Shown piece by piece: positions 38,034 through 46,762 of a stretch of DNA of 64,000 nt. The notes under the pieces are model-generated. The model did not search any database, was not told where the DNA came from, and worked only from the letters and a program-made list of their open reading frames with translations. The stretch's first letter is position 1. Each line of letters starts with the position of its first letter. The stretch is from Agrococcus sp. Marseille-P2731 (GTDB taxonomy: Bacteria > Actinomycetota > Actinomycetes > Actinomycetales > Microbacteriaceae). Made by a program: the position numbers and the translations under genes. The DNA lies in contig NZ_FPEG01000001.1 of the NCBI RefSeq assembly GCF_900117395.1, forward strand, positions 394,192-458,191, read 5' to 3'.

Positions 38034-39323
38034 ATGCCAGAGTTCGCAGGTCTCGGGACGTCGCTCCTCCTCATCGTCGCCGTCGTGCTCTGGATCGCGT
38101 ACCTCGTGCCGGTCTGGACCCGCAAGCGCGAGTACCTCGCGACCGAGCGCAACGCGATCCGCCTGCAGCAGACGCTGCGCATCATGGCTGAGTCGGCAGA
38201 GGCTCCGGCAGAGGTGCAGATCGAGGCCGACTCGCGCACGGTCGCCGTGCAGCAGAAGGCGGTCGCCAAGGAGGCGCGCCTCAAGCAGGCCATGGAGCAC
38301 GCGAAGGCCGTCGCCCGCGCACGTGAGCTCGACGAGCAGATCAAGGCGGTCGAGCGCGAGGTGCGCGCGGCCGTGAAGTCGAGCGTGTCGCGCGCGCAGC
38401 GCCTCCGCCGCACGCGCCTCGCCTGCTTCGCGCTCGTGCTGCTGGGCGTCGCCGCGGTCGTCGCCGGTGCACTGGTGCCGGGGCTGCAGGTGCTGCTGGC
38501 GCTGGGCGCCGCGGTGGCAGCGCTGAGCGTCGCGGGGCTCGTGGCCGTCAACGCGTCGGCGACGCGGATGCGTCGGGTCGCCGAGGCGACCGCACCCCGC
38601 GTGCACGATCTGGTCGAGGCGCGCGAGGTCGCCGCAGAGGCGGTCGCGACCGAGGCGCGCATGGCCGAGCAGGTCGTGGCGCGCAGCGCGCAGCGCACCG
38701 GCGAGGTCGTCGGCGCGGGCCGCGAGCTGCGCGCCGGCGCTCCGCAGCGCGCAGAGCACGGCGTGACGCAGCGCTCAGCCCACGATGCCGGCCAGCGCAA
38801 CGCGCACGGCGCCGGTCGCGGCGCGGGGCAGCGCACCGACGAGGTGCTCGCCTCTCGCGCCTGGACGCCGCGCCCGCTGCCAGAGCAGCGCCTGCCTGCG
38901 CAGTACGAGCCGGCGCGGCACCCGAGCGACGACCTGCTCGCCCGGGCCCGCCGGCAGCTCGCCGAGGATCGCCGCGCGATCTCGGGCCCGCTCGCCCGCG
39001 TGACGCAGCTCGAGCCGAGCTTCGAGGACATCATCGGCGGCGATGAGCGCGCCGAGCTGACCGATCAGGAGCGCCGCCTCGCGCAGACCCAGCCGGCGCT
39101 GCCGATCCGCGAGCTGCAGCGCAGCCGGGGCGTGGCGGCCGCCGAGGCGCTCGACGTGCAGCGCGTCGCTGCCCCGATCGAGACGGCGCCCGACGAGCAC
39201 CGCGTCGCGCCGCGAGCGGCCGAGCCGGCCGCCGCCGGTTCGAGGTTCGCATCGATGGGCGTCGTCGCCGACGACCTCTCCGGTGTCGACGTGGTCGCTG
39301 CCTTCCGCCGACGCGTGGGCTGA
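38034..39323 (+). CDS. membrane protein with coiled-coil and long disordered tail, unknown
   Basis: A 429-aa protein: TM1 about 8-28 followed directly by VPVWTRKREYLATERNAIRLQQTLR, an Ala/Glu/Lys coiled-coil (about 50-120), TM2-3 about 129-170, and an Arg/Ala/Glu/His-rich tail. The opening resembles actinobacterial septation-type membrane proteins, but I cannot assign a family. ATG 38034 is chosen because TACCGT (38021-38026) lies 7 nt upstream. Confidence 0.75.
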   Translation: MPEFAGLGTSLLLIVAVVLWIAYLVPVWTRKREYLATERNAIRLQQTLRIMAESAEAPAEVQIEADSRTVAVQQKAVAKEARLKQAMEHAKAVARARELDEQIKAVEREVRAAVKSSVSRAQRLRRTRLACFALVLLGVAAVVAGALVPGLQVLLALGAAVAALSVAGLVAVNASATRMRRVAEATAPRVHDLVEAREVAAEAVATEARMAEQVVARSAQRTGEVVGAGRELRAGAPQRAEHGVTQRSAHDAGQRNAHGAGRGAGQRTDEVLASRAWTPRPLPEQRLPAQYEPARHPSDDLLARARRQLAEDRRAISGPLARVTQLEPSFEDIIGGDERAELTDQERRLAQTQPALPIRELQRSRGVAAAEALDVQRVAAPIETAPDEHRVAPRAAEPAAAGSRFASMGVVADDLSGVDVVAAFRRRVG

Positions 39324-39325
39324 CG

Positions 39326-39561
39326 CTTCGACACGGTGTGCGCTGCGCGCGCACCGGCTCAGCGGGCAGCTGCTTCCGAGCCGCTCCGCGCCGCAGGCGA
39401 CTCGGCTGCTCCCTGAGCCGCTCCGCGCCGCAGGCGCCTCGGCTGCTTCCGAGCCGCTCCGCGCCGCAGGCGCCTCGGCTGCTCCCTGAGCCGTTCCGCG
39501 CCGCAGGCGCCTCGGCTGCTCCCTGAGCCGTTCCGCGCCGCAGGCGCAGAGCGTGTCGAAG
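39326..39561. repeat. 36/37-bp tandem repeat island bounded by inverted repeats
   Basis: Nearly five copies of a unit beginning GCTGCT (starts at 39369, 39405, 39442, 39478, 39515; lengths 36, 37, 36, 37, partial) differ only by TTCC versus TCCCT and single bases. The block is bounded by CTTCGACACG (39326-39335) and CGTGTCGAAG (39552-39561), a motif of dispersed actinobacterial intergenic repeats. No spacers, so not CRISPR. No gene is supported in 39324-39622. Confidence 0.85.
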
Positions 39562-39622
39562 GGGCGTGTCGAGGAGCGCGATTTCGCAGAACCCGGCCGC
39601 GTCGGATAGCATCATCCGGTCC

Positions 39623-39695
39623 GGGCCCGTGGCGCAGTTGGTAGCGCGTCTCGTTCGCAATGAGAAGGTCGGGGGTTCGATTCCCCCCGGGTCCA
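39623..39695 (+). tRNA. tRNA-Ala (anticodon CGC)
   Basis: Acceptor GGGCCCG/CGGGTCC (one G-T), D-arm GCGC/GCGC, anticodon loop TTCGCAA (CGC), T-arm GGGGG-TTCGATT-CCCCC, discriminator A. -10 TAGCAT at 39607-39612. Confidence 0.94.
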
Positions 39696-39700
39696 CCCTC

Positions 39701-39728
39701 GGAGAGCCCCGCCTCGGCGGGGCTCTCC
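39701..39728. terminator. bidirectional terminator after tRNA-Ala
   Basis: Perfect 13-bp stem 39701-39713 with 39716-39728, loop TC, between the tRNA and the convergent gene ending at 39735. Confidence 0.85.
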
Positions 39729-39734
39729 TGCTGC

Positions 39735-40466
39735 TCAGGACTGCGTGACCGCCGACGTGTCGACGCACACGACGGCCCGGTTGCCGTCCTGATCCGCGAT
39801 CACCGTCAGCGCCGGCGCCTGGCTGTCGTCGACGACCGCGCCGCCCGCTGCCAGCGCCGCTGCGATCCGCCGTGGCGCGACCTCCGCCGCCACGTAGACC
39901 TCGACGTGGAAGCGCTGCCGCACCGCCGCATCTGACGTGCCTGCCGCATCCGCGGTCTCCACCGCATCCCCGAACCACAGGTTCGGCACCCGTCCCGACG
40001 CATCCCGGATCTCGTCGCTCGGCGACCCGTGCCCCTGCGAGGCGGGGTCCCCCGTCAGCAGGGCGGCCCACACCGGCGCGATGACCGCCGAGCGCGCGGT
40101 GTCGAGCCCGAGCTCGATGACGCTCACTGCCTCCGGGTCGGCTTCGAGCCCATGCTCGGCGGCGAGCTCGGTGATGCGGGAAGCGACGTCGAGGTCGAGC
40201 TGTGTCACCCAGGAGACGATGTGCTCGACCCCCGGCGCCTCGCGATAGACGGCGTCATCGCTGATCAGCTTGAGGTCGACGTAGCCCGGCCCGATCGCCA
40301 CGATGGGGTGGTGGCCGAGCCCATCGCCGGCTTCGCCGATCGCCGCGACGAAGCGCGCGGCAGCAGCGAAGTCGTGCACCCGGTAGCGGGCGTGGAGGCC
40401 CTGGGCCAGCTTGCGCCAGTCGGTGAGCTCAGCGTCTGCGATCTTCGTGCCTGACAGCATGTCCAT
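39735..40466 (-). CDS. pterin-carbinolamine-dehydratase-like domain fused to VOC domain
   Basis: A 243-aa protein. Residues about 14-105 resemble pterin-4a-carbinolamine dehydratase (DWRKL, F/Y-rich strand, GLGHHPIVAIGPGYVDLKL with His52-His53-Pro54), but the usual TH...GLT segment is altered. Residues about 120-240 resemble a glyoxalase/VOC fold. Such fusions occur in Actinobacteria with unknown substrate. ATG 40466 or ATG 40460 are both possible. Confidence 0.75.
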   Translation of the reverse strand: MDMLSGTKIADAELTDWRKLAQGLHARYRVHDFAAAARFVAAIGEAGDGLGHHPIVAIGPGYVDLKLISDDAVYREAPGVEHIVSWVTQLDLDVASRITELAAEHGLEADPEAVSVIELGLDTARSAVIAPVWAALLTGDPASQGHGSPSDEIRDASGRVPNLWFGDAVETADAAGTSDAAVRQRFHVEVYVAAEVAPRRIAAALAAGGAVVDDSQAPALTVIADQDGNRAVVCVDTSAVTQS

Positions 40467-40511
40467 GTGCGGCAGCCTCTCGTCGCCGACACCGTCTCAC
40501 GGCGCGGGCGC

Positions 40512-40808
40512 TCAGCGATAGGGCGTGAAGTCGAGCTCCTCGAACGCGACGACCTCGTTCGCCCAGCGGGTGGCGACGAACTCCTGGTGGTGCGGATGCG
40601 CGTCGTACGCCGCGTAGCTCGCCTCGTCGGCGAAGGTCATGGCGAACTGGAAGGCGTAGCCGCTCTTTTCGCTCGTCTGGCGGCTGACGGTGAAGTCCTC
40701 GACGCCCGGGATCGCCCGCAGCACCGCGGGGCCAGCGGTCAGGAAGTCGCGCTCCTCGTCGGAGCCGGGAGCGTGGGCGAGCGTGAAGGCGACGGTGTGA
40801 CGGATCAT
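40512..40808 (-). CDS. Dabb-family (stress-responsive A/B barrel) protein
   Basis: A 98-aa ferredoxin-like barrel protein: IRHTVAFTLAH, IPGVEDFTVSRQTS, and AYDAHPHHQEFVATRW match Dabb. Function unknown; often dimeric. TAGCCT (RC of 40815-40820) ends 6 nt before the ATG. Confidence 0.9.
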   Translation of the reverse strand: MIRHTVAFTLAHAPGSDEERDFLTAGPAVLRAIPGVEDFTVSRQTSEKSGYAFQFAMTFADEASYAAYDAHPHHQEFVATRWANEVVAFEELDFTPYR

Positions 40809-40895
40809 GGGCTCAGGCTATCCGCGCAAGGTCGCGGCCGACCGCGCTCGATACCCTGGCCGGGTCCACCGACGCCGATGCAGGAGACGCACCCG

Positions 40896-41558
40896 ATGAG
40901 CGCCAACCGCAAACGACGCCGAGCCGAACGACGGGTGAAGCCCGGCGACGGGCACCAGCTCAAGCCCTTCCGCTGGTGGCAGCTGCTCTCGCGCACGCTC
41001 TTCCACGCGCGGATGCGCGGAGAGACCGGTGCGGTCGAGACCTGGAGCGTCGACGTCGCGCTCTGGGGCGACAGCGATGGCGACGTCGCGGCGAAGCTCT
41101 ATCGCGACGGCGTGAACCAGGCCGTCTCGAAGCTGCCAGCTGCCTTCCCGGTGCCGGGTGGTGCGATCGAGGTCGCGGCGAGCGGCTACGGGCTGCGCCG
41201 TTGCCACTTCGTGGACGAGGCCGGCAACGCGCGCCAGCTGACGCCCGACCCGGCGACGGCAGAGGGGCGGCGCCTGCGCCTGCACCGCACGCGTCCTGGC
41301 CTCAGCCGCACGATCGGCGCGCTCTCGGTGCTCGTGCTCCTCGTCGCGCTCGTGCTCGGCGTGCCGCAGCTCATCGAGCAGCTCACGAGCATCCCGCCGA
41401 TCGCCGAGCGGATCGGCACCTTCGAGAGCCCGCTGCTCCTGCCCGCGTGGGCCAACGTCGCGCTCGTCGTGGGCGCGCTCGTCGCGAGCTCGGAGCGCGC
41501 GCTGCGGCTGCGCTACCACTGGCTGCTCGACGGGGGACTGTTCGAGGGCGAGGAGTAG
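40896..41558 (+). CDS. membrane protein, unknown
   Basis: A 220-aa protein with a basic N-terminus, a soluble domain about 25-128 (FRWWQLLSRTLF, ETWSVDVALWGDSDGDVAAKLYRDG) and two hydrophobic helices (about 140-162 and 180-205). No family recognised. -10 TACCCT (40852-40857), AGGAG before ATG 40896; an in-frame ATG at 40878 is less likely. Confidence 0.75.
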   Translation: MSANRKRRRAERRVKPGDGHQLKPFRWWQLLSRTLFHARMRGETGAVETWSVDVALWGDSDGDVAAKLYRDGVNQAVSKLPAAFPVPGGAIEVAASGYGLRRCHFVDEAGNARQLTPDPATAEGRRLRLHRTRPGLSRTIGALSVLVLLVALVLGVPQLIEQLTSIPPIAERIGTFESPLLLPAWANVALVVGALVASSERALRLRYHWLLDGGLFEGEE

Positions 41559-41574
41559 CGGGCAGGATGGCCGC

Positions 41575-41784
41575 ATGAGCGACGACTACAAGGTGGGCGA
41601 CAAGGTCAGCTGGAACTCGGAGGGCGGCCGCGTCTCCGGCGAAGTGACGAAGGTGCACACGAGCGACTTCGAGTTCCTCGGTCGCACGCGCCGCGCGAGC
41701 GACGACGAGCCGCAGTACGAGGTGCAGAGCGACAAGACCGACGCGAAGGCCGCGCACAAGGGCTCGGCGCTCCGCAAGCGCTGA
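41575..41784 (+). CDS. DUF2945 (Tudor-like) small protein
   Basis: A 69-aa protein. YKVGDKVSWNSEGGRVSGEVTKV and YEVQSDKTDAKAAHKGSALRK are the DUF2945 hypervirulence-associated Tudor-like signature. Function unknown. CAGGAT (41563-41568) lies 6 nt before the ATG. Confidence 0.9.
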   Translation: MSDDYKVGDKVSWNSEGGRVSGEVTKVHTSDFEFLGRTRRASDDEPQYEVQSDKTDAKAAHKGSALRKR

Positions 41785-41789
41785 CCGTT

Positions 41790-42740
41790 TCACGCCCTCC
41801 GGGCGTCGAAGCGCCGCCGGTACGACGAGGGCGTGGTGCCGAAGGCGGCCGCGAACGCCTGCCGGAAGGTCACGACGCTGCCGAACCCGCACTCGGCGGC
41901 GACGCGCTCGATCGGCGCATCGCTGGACTCGAGCATCCGCCGTGCTGCATCGAGCTGCTGCGCGCGGAGCCATGCGGCCGGGGTGGTGCCCGTCGTGGCT
42001 CGGAACGCGCGCAGGAACGTGCGCCGGCTCTGCTGCGCGCGACGCGCCAGGTCGTCGACGCGCAGCGGCTCGCCCAGGTGCTGCAGCGCCCACTCGAGCA
42101 CGCCTGCGATCGGCCCCTCGGCGGAGCGCGCCGGCAGGGGCCGATCGATGAACTGCGCCTGACCGCCTTCGCGGTGCGGTGCGATCACGAGGCTCCGAGC
42201 GACGCGATTCGCCGCATCGGCACCCAGCCTGCGCCGCACGACGTGCAGGCAGGCATCGAGGCCGGAGGCCGTGCCCGCCGAGGTCAGCACGTCGCCGTGG
42301 TCGACGTAGAGCACCTGCTGGTCGAGCTCGACGTCGGGGTGCCGGCTCGCGAGCAGATCGGAGGCCTGCCAGTGCGTCACCGCTCGCCGGCCGGCCAGCA
42401 GCCCCGCGTCGGCCACCGGGATCGCGCCGAGGCAGAGGCCCACGACCACCGCTCCGCGTCGATGCGCGCGTGCGAGCGCCGCGGTGAGCCGTGCGCTGGT
42501 CTCGCGCCCGTCCTCATGCCAGGAGGGCAGCACGATCAGGTCGGCCTCCTCCATCGCGCGAAGACCCCGTGCGCCGCCCACCGTGAGCCCCTCCGCGGTG
42601 CGCACCGGTCCCGCCCGCTCGGCGAACACCTGCGTCTCCCACTCGGCGAGGCCCTGCCTCGCCACCTCGTCGAAGACCATCTGCGGCACCGAGAGGTGGA
42701 ACATCGTCACCCCTGGGAACGCGTGGATCGCGATGCGCAC
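41790..42740 (-). CDS. GlxA-type AraC regulator with DJ-1/PfpI domain
   Basis: A 316-aa regulator. The N-terminal DJ-1/PfpI-like domain (about 1-185; VVVGLCLGAIPVADAG holds the nucleophile-elbow Cys) is followed by an AraC helix-turn-helix domain (about 215-312: LRVDDLARRAQQSRRTFLRAFRATTGTTPAAWL and IERVAAECGFGSVVTFRQAF). The GTG start follows GGAGG by 5 nt. Divergent from the isochorismatase-like gene, a plausible target. The inducer is unknown. Confidence 0.92.
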   Translation of the reverse strand: MRIAIHAFPGVTMFHLSVPQMVFDEVARQGLAEWETQVFAERAGPVRTAEGLTVGGARGLRAMEEADLIVLPSWHEDGRETSARLTAALARAHRRGAVVVGLCLGAIPVADAGLLAGRRAVTHWQASDLLASRHPDVELDQQVLYVDHGDVLTSAGTASGLDACLHVVRRRLGADAANRVARSLVIAPHREGGQAQFIDRPLPARSAEGPIAGVLEWALQHLGEPLRVDDLARRAQQSRRTFLRAFRATTGTTPAAWLRAQQLDAARRMLESSDAPIERVAAECGFGSVVTFRQAFAAAFGTTPSSYRRRFDARRA

Positions 42741-42867
42741 ACGTGCCTCCCGTGATTGGCCTGATCTCATCGTAGGGCGGCGTGCAGGCCACTGGTGCCG
42801 GTGAGGGTCGCGGGCGACGATGGAGGGAGGCCGCCGCACGGGCGGTCGACAGCCCAAGGAGCATGCC

Positions 42868-43497
42868 ATGACCTCGCCTCGCCGCGCCCTCGTCGTCATC
42901 GACGTCCAGCAGGAGTACTTCGGCGGTCCGCTCGAGATCGGATACCCGGCGCACAGCGATTCGCTGCCGCGCATCGTGGGCGCGATCGACGCCGCGAACG
43001 CCGCGGGCGTCCCGGTCGCGGTGATCCAGCACACGGCGGGCGCCGGAGCGCCGGTCTTCGATCCGGAGGGGCCGCGCTTCGCCCTCCACCCCGCGGTCGA
43101 GGAGCGACGCACCGACCGATGGAAGTCGGTCGTCAAGCGCTTCGGATCGGTCTACGCGGACACCGACGTCGCGCAGTGGCTGCAGGAGCAGCAGGTCGAC
43201 ACCGTGACCCTCGTCGGCTACATGACCAACAACTGCGTGCTGGCCTCGGCCGTCGAGGGCGAGGGGCTCGGCCTGAAGACCGAGGTGCTCGCCGACGCGA
43301 CCGGAGCGGTGCACCTCGCGAACCACGTCGGTGCTGTCGACGCGCAGACGGTCCACACCACGCTCATGACGCTCCTCGCCTCGAACTGGGCCGCGGTCGG
43401 CGCCGTCGAGGAGTGGGTGGCAGCGCTCGAGGCGGGCGAGCCGATGCGGCGCAGCGATCTCGGCAGCTCGGCCGTCGCCGGCGCCCAGCAGCACTAA
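42868..43497 (+). CDS. isochorismatase-like cysteine hydrolase
   Basis: A 209-aa hydrolase. Catalytic triad candidates are the Asp in VVIDVQQEYF, the Lys in SVVKRFGS and the Cys in YMTNNCVLAS. The family includes nicotinamidases and N-carbamoyl hydrolases; the exact substrate is unknown. AAGGAG precedes the ATG. The stop overlaps the convergent cydB stop by 4 nt. Divergent from a GlxA-type regulator that probably controls it. Confidence 0.9.
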   Translation: MTSPRRALVVIDVQQEYFGGPLEIGYPAHSDSLPRIVGAIDAANAAGVPVAVIQHTAGAGAPVFDPEGPRFALHPAVEERRTDRWKSVVKRFGSVYADTDVAQWLQEQQVDTVTLVGYMTNNCVLASAVEGEGLGLKTEVLADATGAVHLANHVGAVDAQTVHTTLMTLLASNWAAVGAVEEWVAALEAGEPMRRSDLGSSAVAGAQQH

Positions 43498-44552
43498 ACC
43501 CGCGTCGCCCCCGCATCCTTGTCGCGCAGGATCGCCGGCAGCACGATGTGCGCGTCGGGGATCATTCCGGGCGTCACGCGCTGGCGGAAGATCCAGTAGC
43601 TCCACGCCTGGTAGCCGAGGATGATCGGCAGGCTCACGGCCGCCACGATCGTCATCACGCCGAGCGTGTACGGGCTGTTCGCCGCGTTCATGAGCGTGAG
43701 GTCGAAGGCCGGGTCGACGGTCGAGGGCAGCAGGCGCGGGAACATGCCCGCGAAGACCGCCCCGCTGCCGAAGAGGCCGAACGCGGCGTAGCCGATGAAC
43801 GCGAGCCCCTCCTTGCGGCGGCGCGCCTGCGCGAAGCCGAAGACCGCGCCGACGACCGCGAGGAGCACGAGCCCCCAGGAGAGCATCGAGCCGCCGTGCT
43901 CGAGCTGCACCCACACGGCCCAGATGGCCGCCGGCGCGAGGCACAACGGCGCCCACGTCGCGGCGAACCGCGCCGAGCGCTCGCGCACCGGGCCGTCGGC
44001 CTTCAGCGCCAGGAAGGTCGCCGAGTGCGCGAGCGCGAAGCCCACGACCGCGAGCCCACCGATGATCGCCGGCGCCCCGAGCCAGGCGAAGGGCCCGCCG
44101 ACGCGGTCGCCGTTGCCGTCGATCGGCAGCCCGAGCGACGTGAGCGAGAGCATCGCGCCGACGCAGAACGCGGCGATGAGCGAGCCGAGGCCGATGCACG
44201 CCGTCCAGAGCGAGCGCCAGCGCTGCGTGTGCACCTTGCCGCGCCACTCGATGGCGACGGCGCGGATGATGAGGCCCACGAGCGCGAAGGTCAGCGGCAC
44301 GTAGAGGGTCGAGAACAGCGAGGCGTACCACTCGGGGAACGCCGCGAAGGTGCCGGCGCCCGCGGTGATCAGCCACACCTCGTTGCCGTCCCAGACCGGC
44401 CCGATCGTGTTGAGCATGACGCGACGCTCGCGCTCATCGCGACTGCTGAACAGCATCCGCATGCCCACCCCGAGGTCGAAGCCCTCGAGCAGCAGGTAGC
44501 CGATCCACAGCACGGCGATCAGCACGAACCAGGTGATGGCGAGCGGTTCCAT
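43494..44552 (-). CDS. cydB: cytochrome bd oxidase subunit II
   Basis: A 352-aa polytopic membrane subunit of the quinol oxidase: TWFVLIAVLWIGYLLLEGFDLGVG, NTIGPVWDGNEVWLITAG and the following helices are diagnostic. It forms the bd complex with CydA, 20 nt upstream in the same operon. The tail ends RDKDAGATRV. Confidence 0.96.
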   Translation of the reverse strand: MEPLAITWFVLIAVLWIGYLLLEGFDLGVGMRMLFSSRDERERRVMLNTIGPVWDGNEVWLITAGAGTFAAFPEWYASLFSTLYVPLTFALVGLIIRAVAIEWRGKVHTQRWRSLWTACIGLGSLIAAFCVGAMLSLTSLGLPIDGNGDRVGGPFAWLGAPAIIGGLAVVGFALAHSATFLALKADGPVRERSARFAATWAPLCLAPAAIWAVWVQLEHGGSMLSWGLVLLAVVGAVFGFAQARRRKEGLAFIGYAAFGLFGSGAVFAGMFPRLLPSTVDPAFDLTLMNAANSPYTLGVMTIVAAVSLPIILGYQAWSYWIFRQRVTPGMIPDAHIVLPAILRDKDAGATRV

Positions 44553-44572
44553 GGGTGCTCCTCGTCGCTGGG

Positions 44573-46189
44573 CTAGTAGGCGAACGACAGCACGTCGTCG
44601 CGGCGGCCGCGGCCGTCGGGGTCGTCGGATGCGTCGTGGTCGTCATCGTCGCCGCCGTGCCCACGGCCGTGGGCGGGGTCGAGCTCTGGCATCGCGCTCG
44701 CCACCCCGCCGCGCACATACCTCACGAGCAGCGTCAGCTCGACGACCATGAGCGCGGCGTAGATGGCGGTGAGCGTGATGACGGAGAAGAGCAGCTCGCC
44801 GACGGTGACACCGGGGGAGACGGCGGCAGCGGTGAACATGAAGACGCCGTCGATGCCGGAGGGGTCGGGGTTCGGGGCGACCACGAAGGGCTGGCGGCCG
44901 ATCTCGGTGAAGATCCAGCCGGCGATGTTGCCGGCGAAGGGGGCGAGGATGCCGAGGATCGCGAGCCGCATGATCCAGTGCGAGGAGGGCACGGTGCCCT
45001 TGCGCGTCAGCCACAGCGCCACGAGCGCGCCGAAGGCCGTGATGCCACCCAGGCCGATCATGAGTCGGAAGCCCCAGTAGGTCACCCACATCGGCGGCAC
45101 GTACTGCACCTCGCTGCCGGCGAAGGAGCCGTAGAGCGCCTCGTCGGGGATCGTCTCGCCGTACTGATCCTGGTAGACGGGCTCGAGGTCGGAGATGCCG
45201 GGCATGTCGGCGCCCCACTCGCCGGTGCCGAGGAAGCCGAGCAGGCCCGGCACCTCGATGAGCGTCACGACCTGCGTGCAGTCGGTGGTGCCCGGGTCGC
45301 CGAGCGACAGGATCGAGAACGACGAGCCGGTGTGGCAGGCGGCCTCGGCGGAGGCCATCTTCATCGGCTGCTGCTCGTACATGAGCTTGCCCTGCCAGTC
45401 GCCCGTCAGCGTGAGGCCGCCGAAGGCGACGATGCCGAGCACCGCGCCGAAGCGCAGCGACCAGAGCCACACGCCGTGGTCGGTGCGGTCGCGGCCGACG
45501 ACGCTCGGTGCCTCGCCGACGACGACGCGGCCCGACGCATCCGTCGTGTCGATCTCGTCGTGGCGCCGCCGCCACAGGTGGTACCAGCTGATGCCGATCA
45601 GGAACATGCCGGCGACGATGAGGGCGCCGAAGATCGTGTGCGTGAAGGCGGCGAGCGCGGTGCTGTTGGTGAGCACCGCCCAGACGTCGGTCATGACGGG
45701 CCGGCCGTCGGGGCCGAGCTCGACGCCGACGGGGTGCTGCATCCACGAGTTCGCGACGATGATGAAGTAGGCCGAGAACCACGAGCCGATCACGGCGCAC
45801 CACAGGGCCGCGAGGTGCAGGCCCTTGCGCAGGCGGCCCCAGCCGAAGATCCAGATGCCGATGAAGGTCGACTCGGCGAAGAACGCCAGCAGCCCCTCGA
45901 GCGCGAGCGGGGCGCCGAAGACGTCGCCGACGAAGCGCGAGTACTCGCTCCACGCCATGCCGAACTGGAACTCCTGCACGAGGCCGGTCGCGACGCCGAG
46001 GATGAAGTTGATCAGGAAGAGCTTGCCCCAGAACTTCACCATGCGGAGGAACCGCTCGTCGCCCGTGCGCACCCAGATCGTCTGCATGATGGCGATGACC
46101 ATGCCGAGCCCGATCGTGAGCGGCACGAGCATGAAGTGGTAGACGGTCGTGATGCCGAACTGCCACCGTGCGATGTCCAGGACTTCCAC
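44573..46189 (-). CDS. cydA: cytochrome bd oxidase subunit I
   Basis: A 538-aa haem subunit that oxidises quinol and reduces O2. WQFGITTVYHF places the haem b595 ligand His18; FAESTFIGIWIFGW carries the conserved Glu; GRQPF and the M-containing PPMWVTYWGFRLMIG follow. The frame is open to 46426, but GTG 46189 is right: family homology begins there (MEVLDIARWQFG) and AAGGAG precedes it. TAGAAT (RC of 46257-46262) is the likely -10, embedded in a BlaI-type operator array. Confidence 0.96.
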   Translation of the reverse strand: MEVLDIARWQFGITTVYHFMLVPLTIGLGMVIAIMQTIWVRTGDERFLRMVKFWGKLFLINFILGVATGLVQEFQFGMAWSEYSRFVGDVFGAPLALEGLLAFFAESTFIGIWIFGWGRLRKGLHLAALWCAVIGSWFSAYFIIVANSWMQHPVGVELGPDGRPVMTDVWAVLTNSTALAAFTHTIFGALIVAGMFLIGISWYHLWRRRHDEIDTTDASGRVVVGEAPSVVGRDRTDHGVWLWSLRFGAVLGIVAFGGLTLTGDWQGKLMYEQQPMKMASAEAACHTGSSFSILSLGDPGTTDCTQVVTLIEVPGLLGFLGTGEWGADMPGISDLEPVYQDQYGETIPDEALYGSFAGSEVQYVPPMWVTYWGFRLMIGLGGITAFGALVALWLTRKGTVPSSHWIMRLAILGILAPFAGNIAGWIFTEIGRQPFVVAPNPDPSGIDGVFMFTAAAVSPGVTVGELLFSVITLTAIYAALMVVELTLLVRYVRGGVASAMPELDPAHGRGHGGDDDDHDASDDPDGRGRRDDVLSFAY

Positions 46190-46256
46190 GCGAGCACTCC
46201 TTCGCAGCGGGCGAGCGCTCCTCGGAGGGCTCCTGGCGGGGTGTCCGCCTGCTGCA

Positions 46257-46337
46257 ATTCTACGGCATGTAGAACTAGTTCGACACCCGATAGAAGAAGT
46301 TCGTGGGGCGTAGAAGAAGTTCGACACCCGGTAGAAT
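46257..46337. promoter_or_regulatory. BlaI-type operator array between cydA and blaI-like gene
   Basis: TAGAA half-sites occur at 46270, 46291, 46311 and 46332 (20-21 bp steps), plus TTCTA at 46258. Three are extended: TAGAACTAGTTCG (46270-46282, core perfect dyad GAACTAGTTC) and two identical TAGAAGAAGTTCG (46291, 46311). The outermost elements double as -10 boxes (TAGAAT) for cydA (left) and the regulator (right). Much AT-richer than its surroundings. Confidence 0.8.
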
Positions 46338-46397
46338 GGCGAGACGGATGGGTCGGCGCGCGTCGCGCGCTCGGCCCGCGAGGACTCGGAGGCAGTG

Positions 46398-46754
46398 ATG
46401 GGAACGCTCGGTGAGCTGGAGCGCACGGTGATGGATGCCGTGTGGGATGCACCGGCGCAGCTGACGGCCTACGACGTGCAGGAGCAGCTCGAGGGCAGCG
46501 GTCGCACGCTCGCCGCGACGACGCTGCTGACCGTGCTCTCGCGCCTCGAGAAGAAGGGCTTCGTCGCCTCGGATCGCTCGGTGCGCCCCTACCGCTATGC
46601 CGCTGTGGGCTCGCGCGCCGATCATGTCGCCGAGCTCATGCACTCGGTGCTGGGGGAGTCGCGCGACCGCACGGCGGTGCTCGAGCGCTTCGTCGGCAGC
46701 GTCTCGAGCGAGGACGCCGAGCTGCTGCGCTCGCTGCTGCGCGACGGAAGCTGA
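46398..46754 (+). CDS. BlaI/MecI/CopY-family repressor
   Basis: A 118-aa winged-helix regulator: GELERTVMDAVWDAPAQLTAYDVQEQL, TTLLTVLSRLEKKGFV, RPYRYAAVGSRADHVAELM. GGAGG precedes ATG 46398 (GTG 46395 is an alternative). In BlaI systems the repressor is cleaved when a membrane M56 peptidase is triggered; that peptidase gene follows. The operator array upstream points to autoregulation and control of cydAB. Confidence 0.93.
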   Translation: MGTLGELERTVMDAVWDAPAQLTAYDVQEQLEGSGRTLAATTLLTVLSRLEKKGFVASDRSVRPYRYAAVGSRADHVAELMHSVLGESRDRTAVLERFVGSVSSEDAELLRSLLRDGS

Positions 46755-46762
46755 GCCGAGCC

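Noticed and set aside
39369..39547. Possible CRISPR array
   Set aside because: Units are contiguous with no unique spacers, and there are no cas genes.
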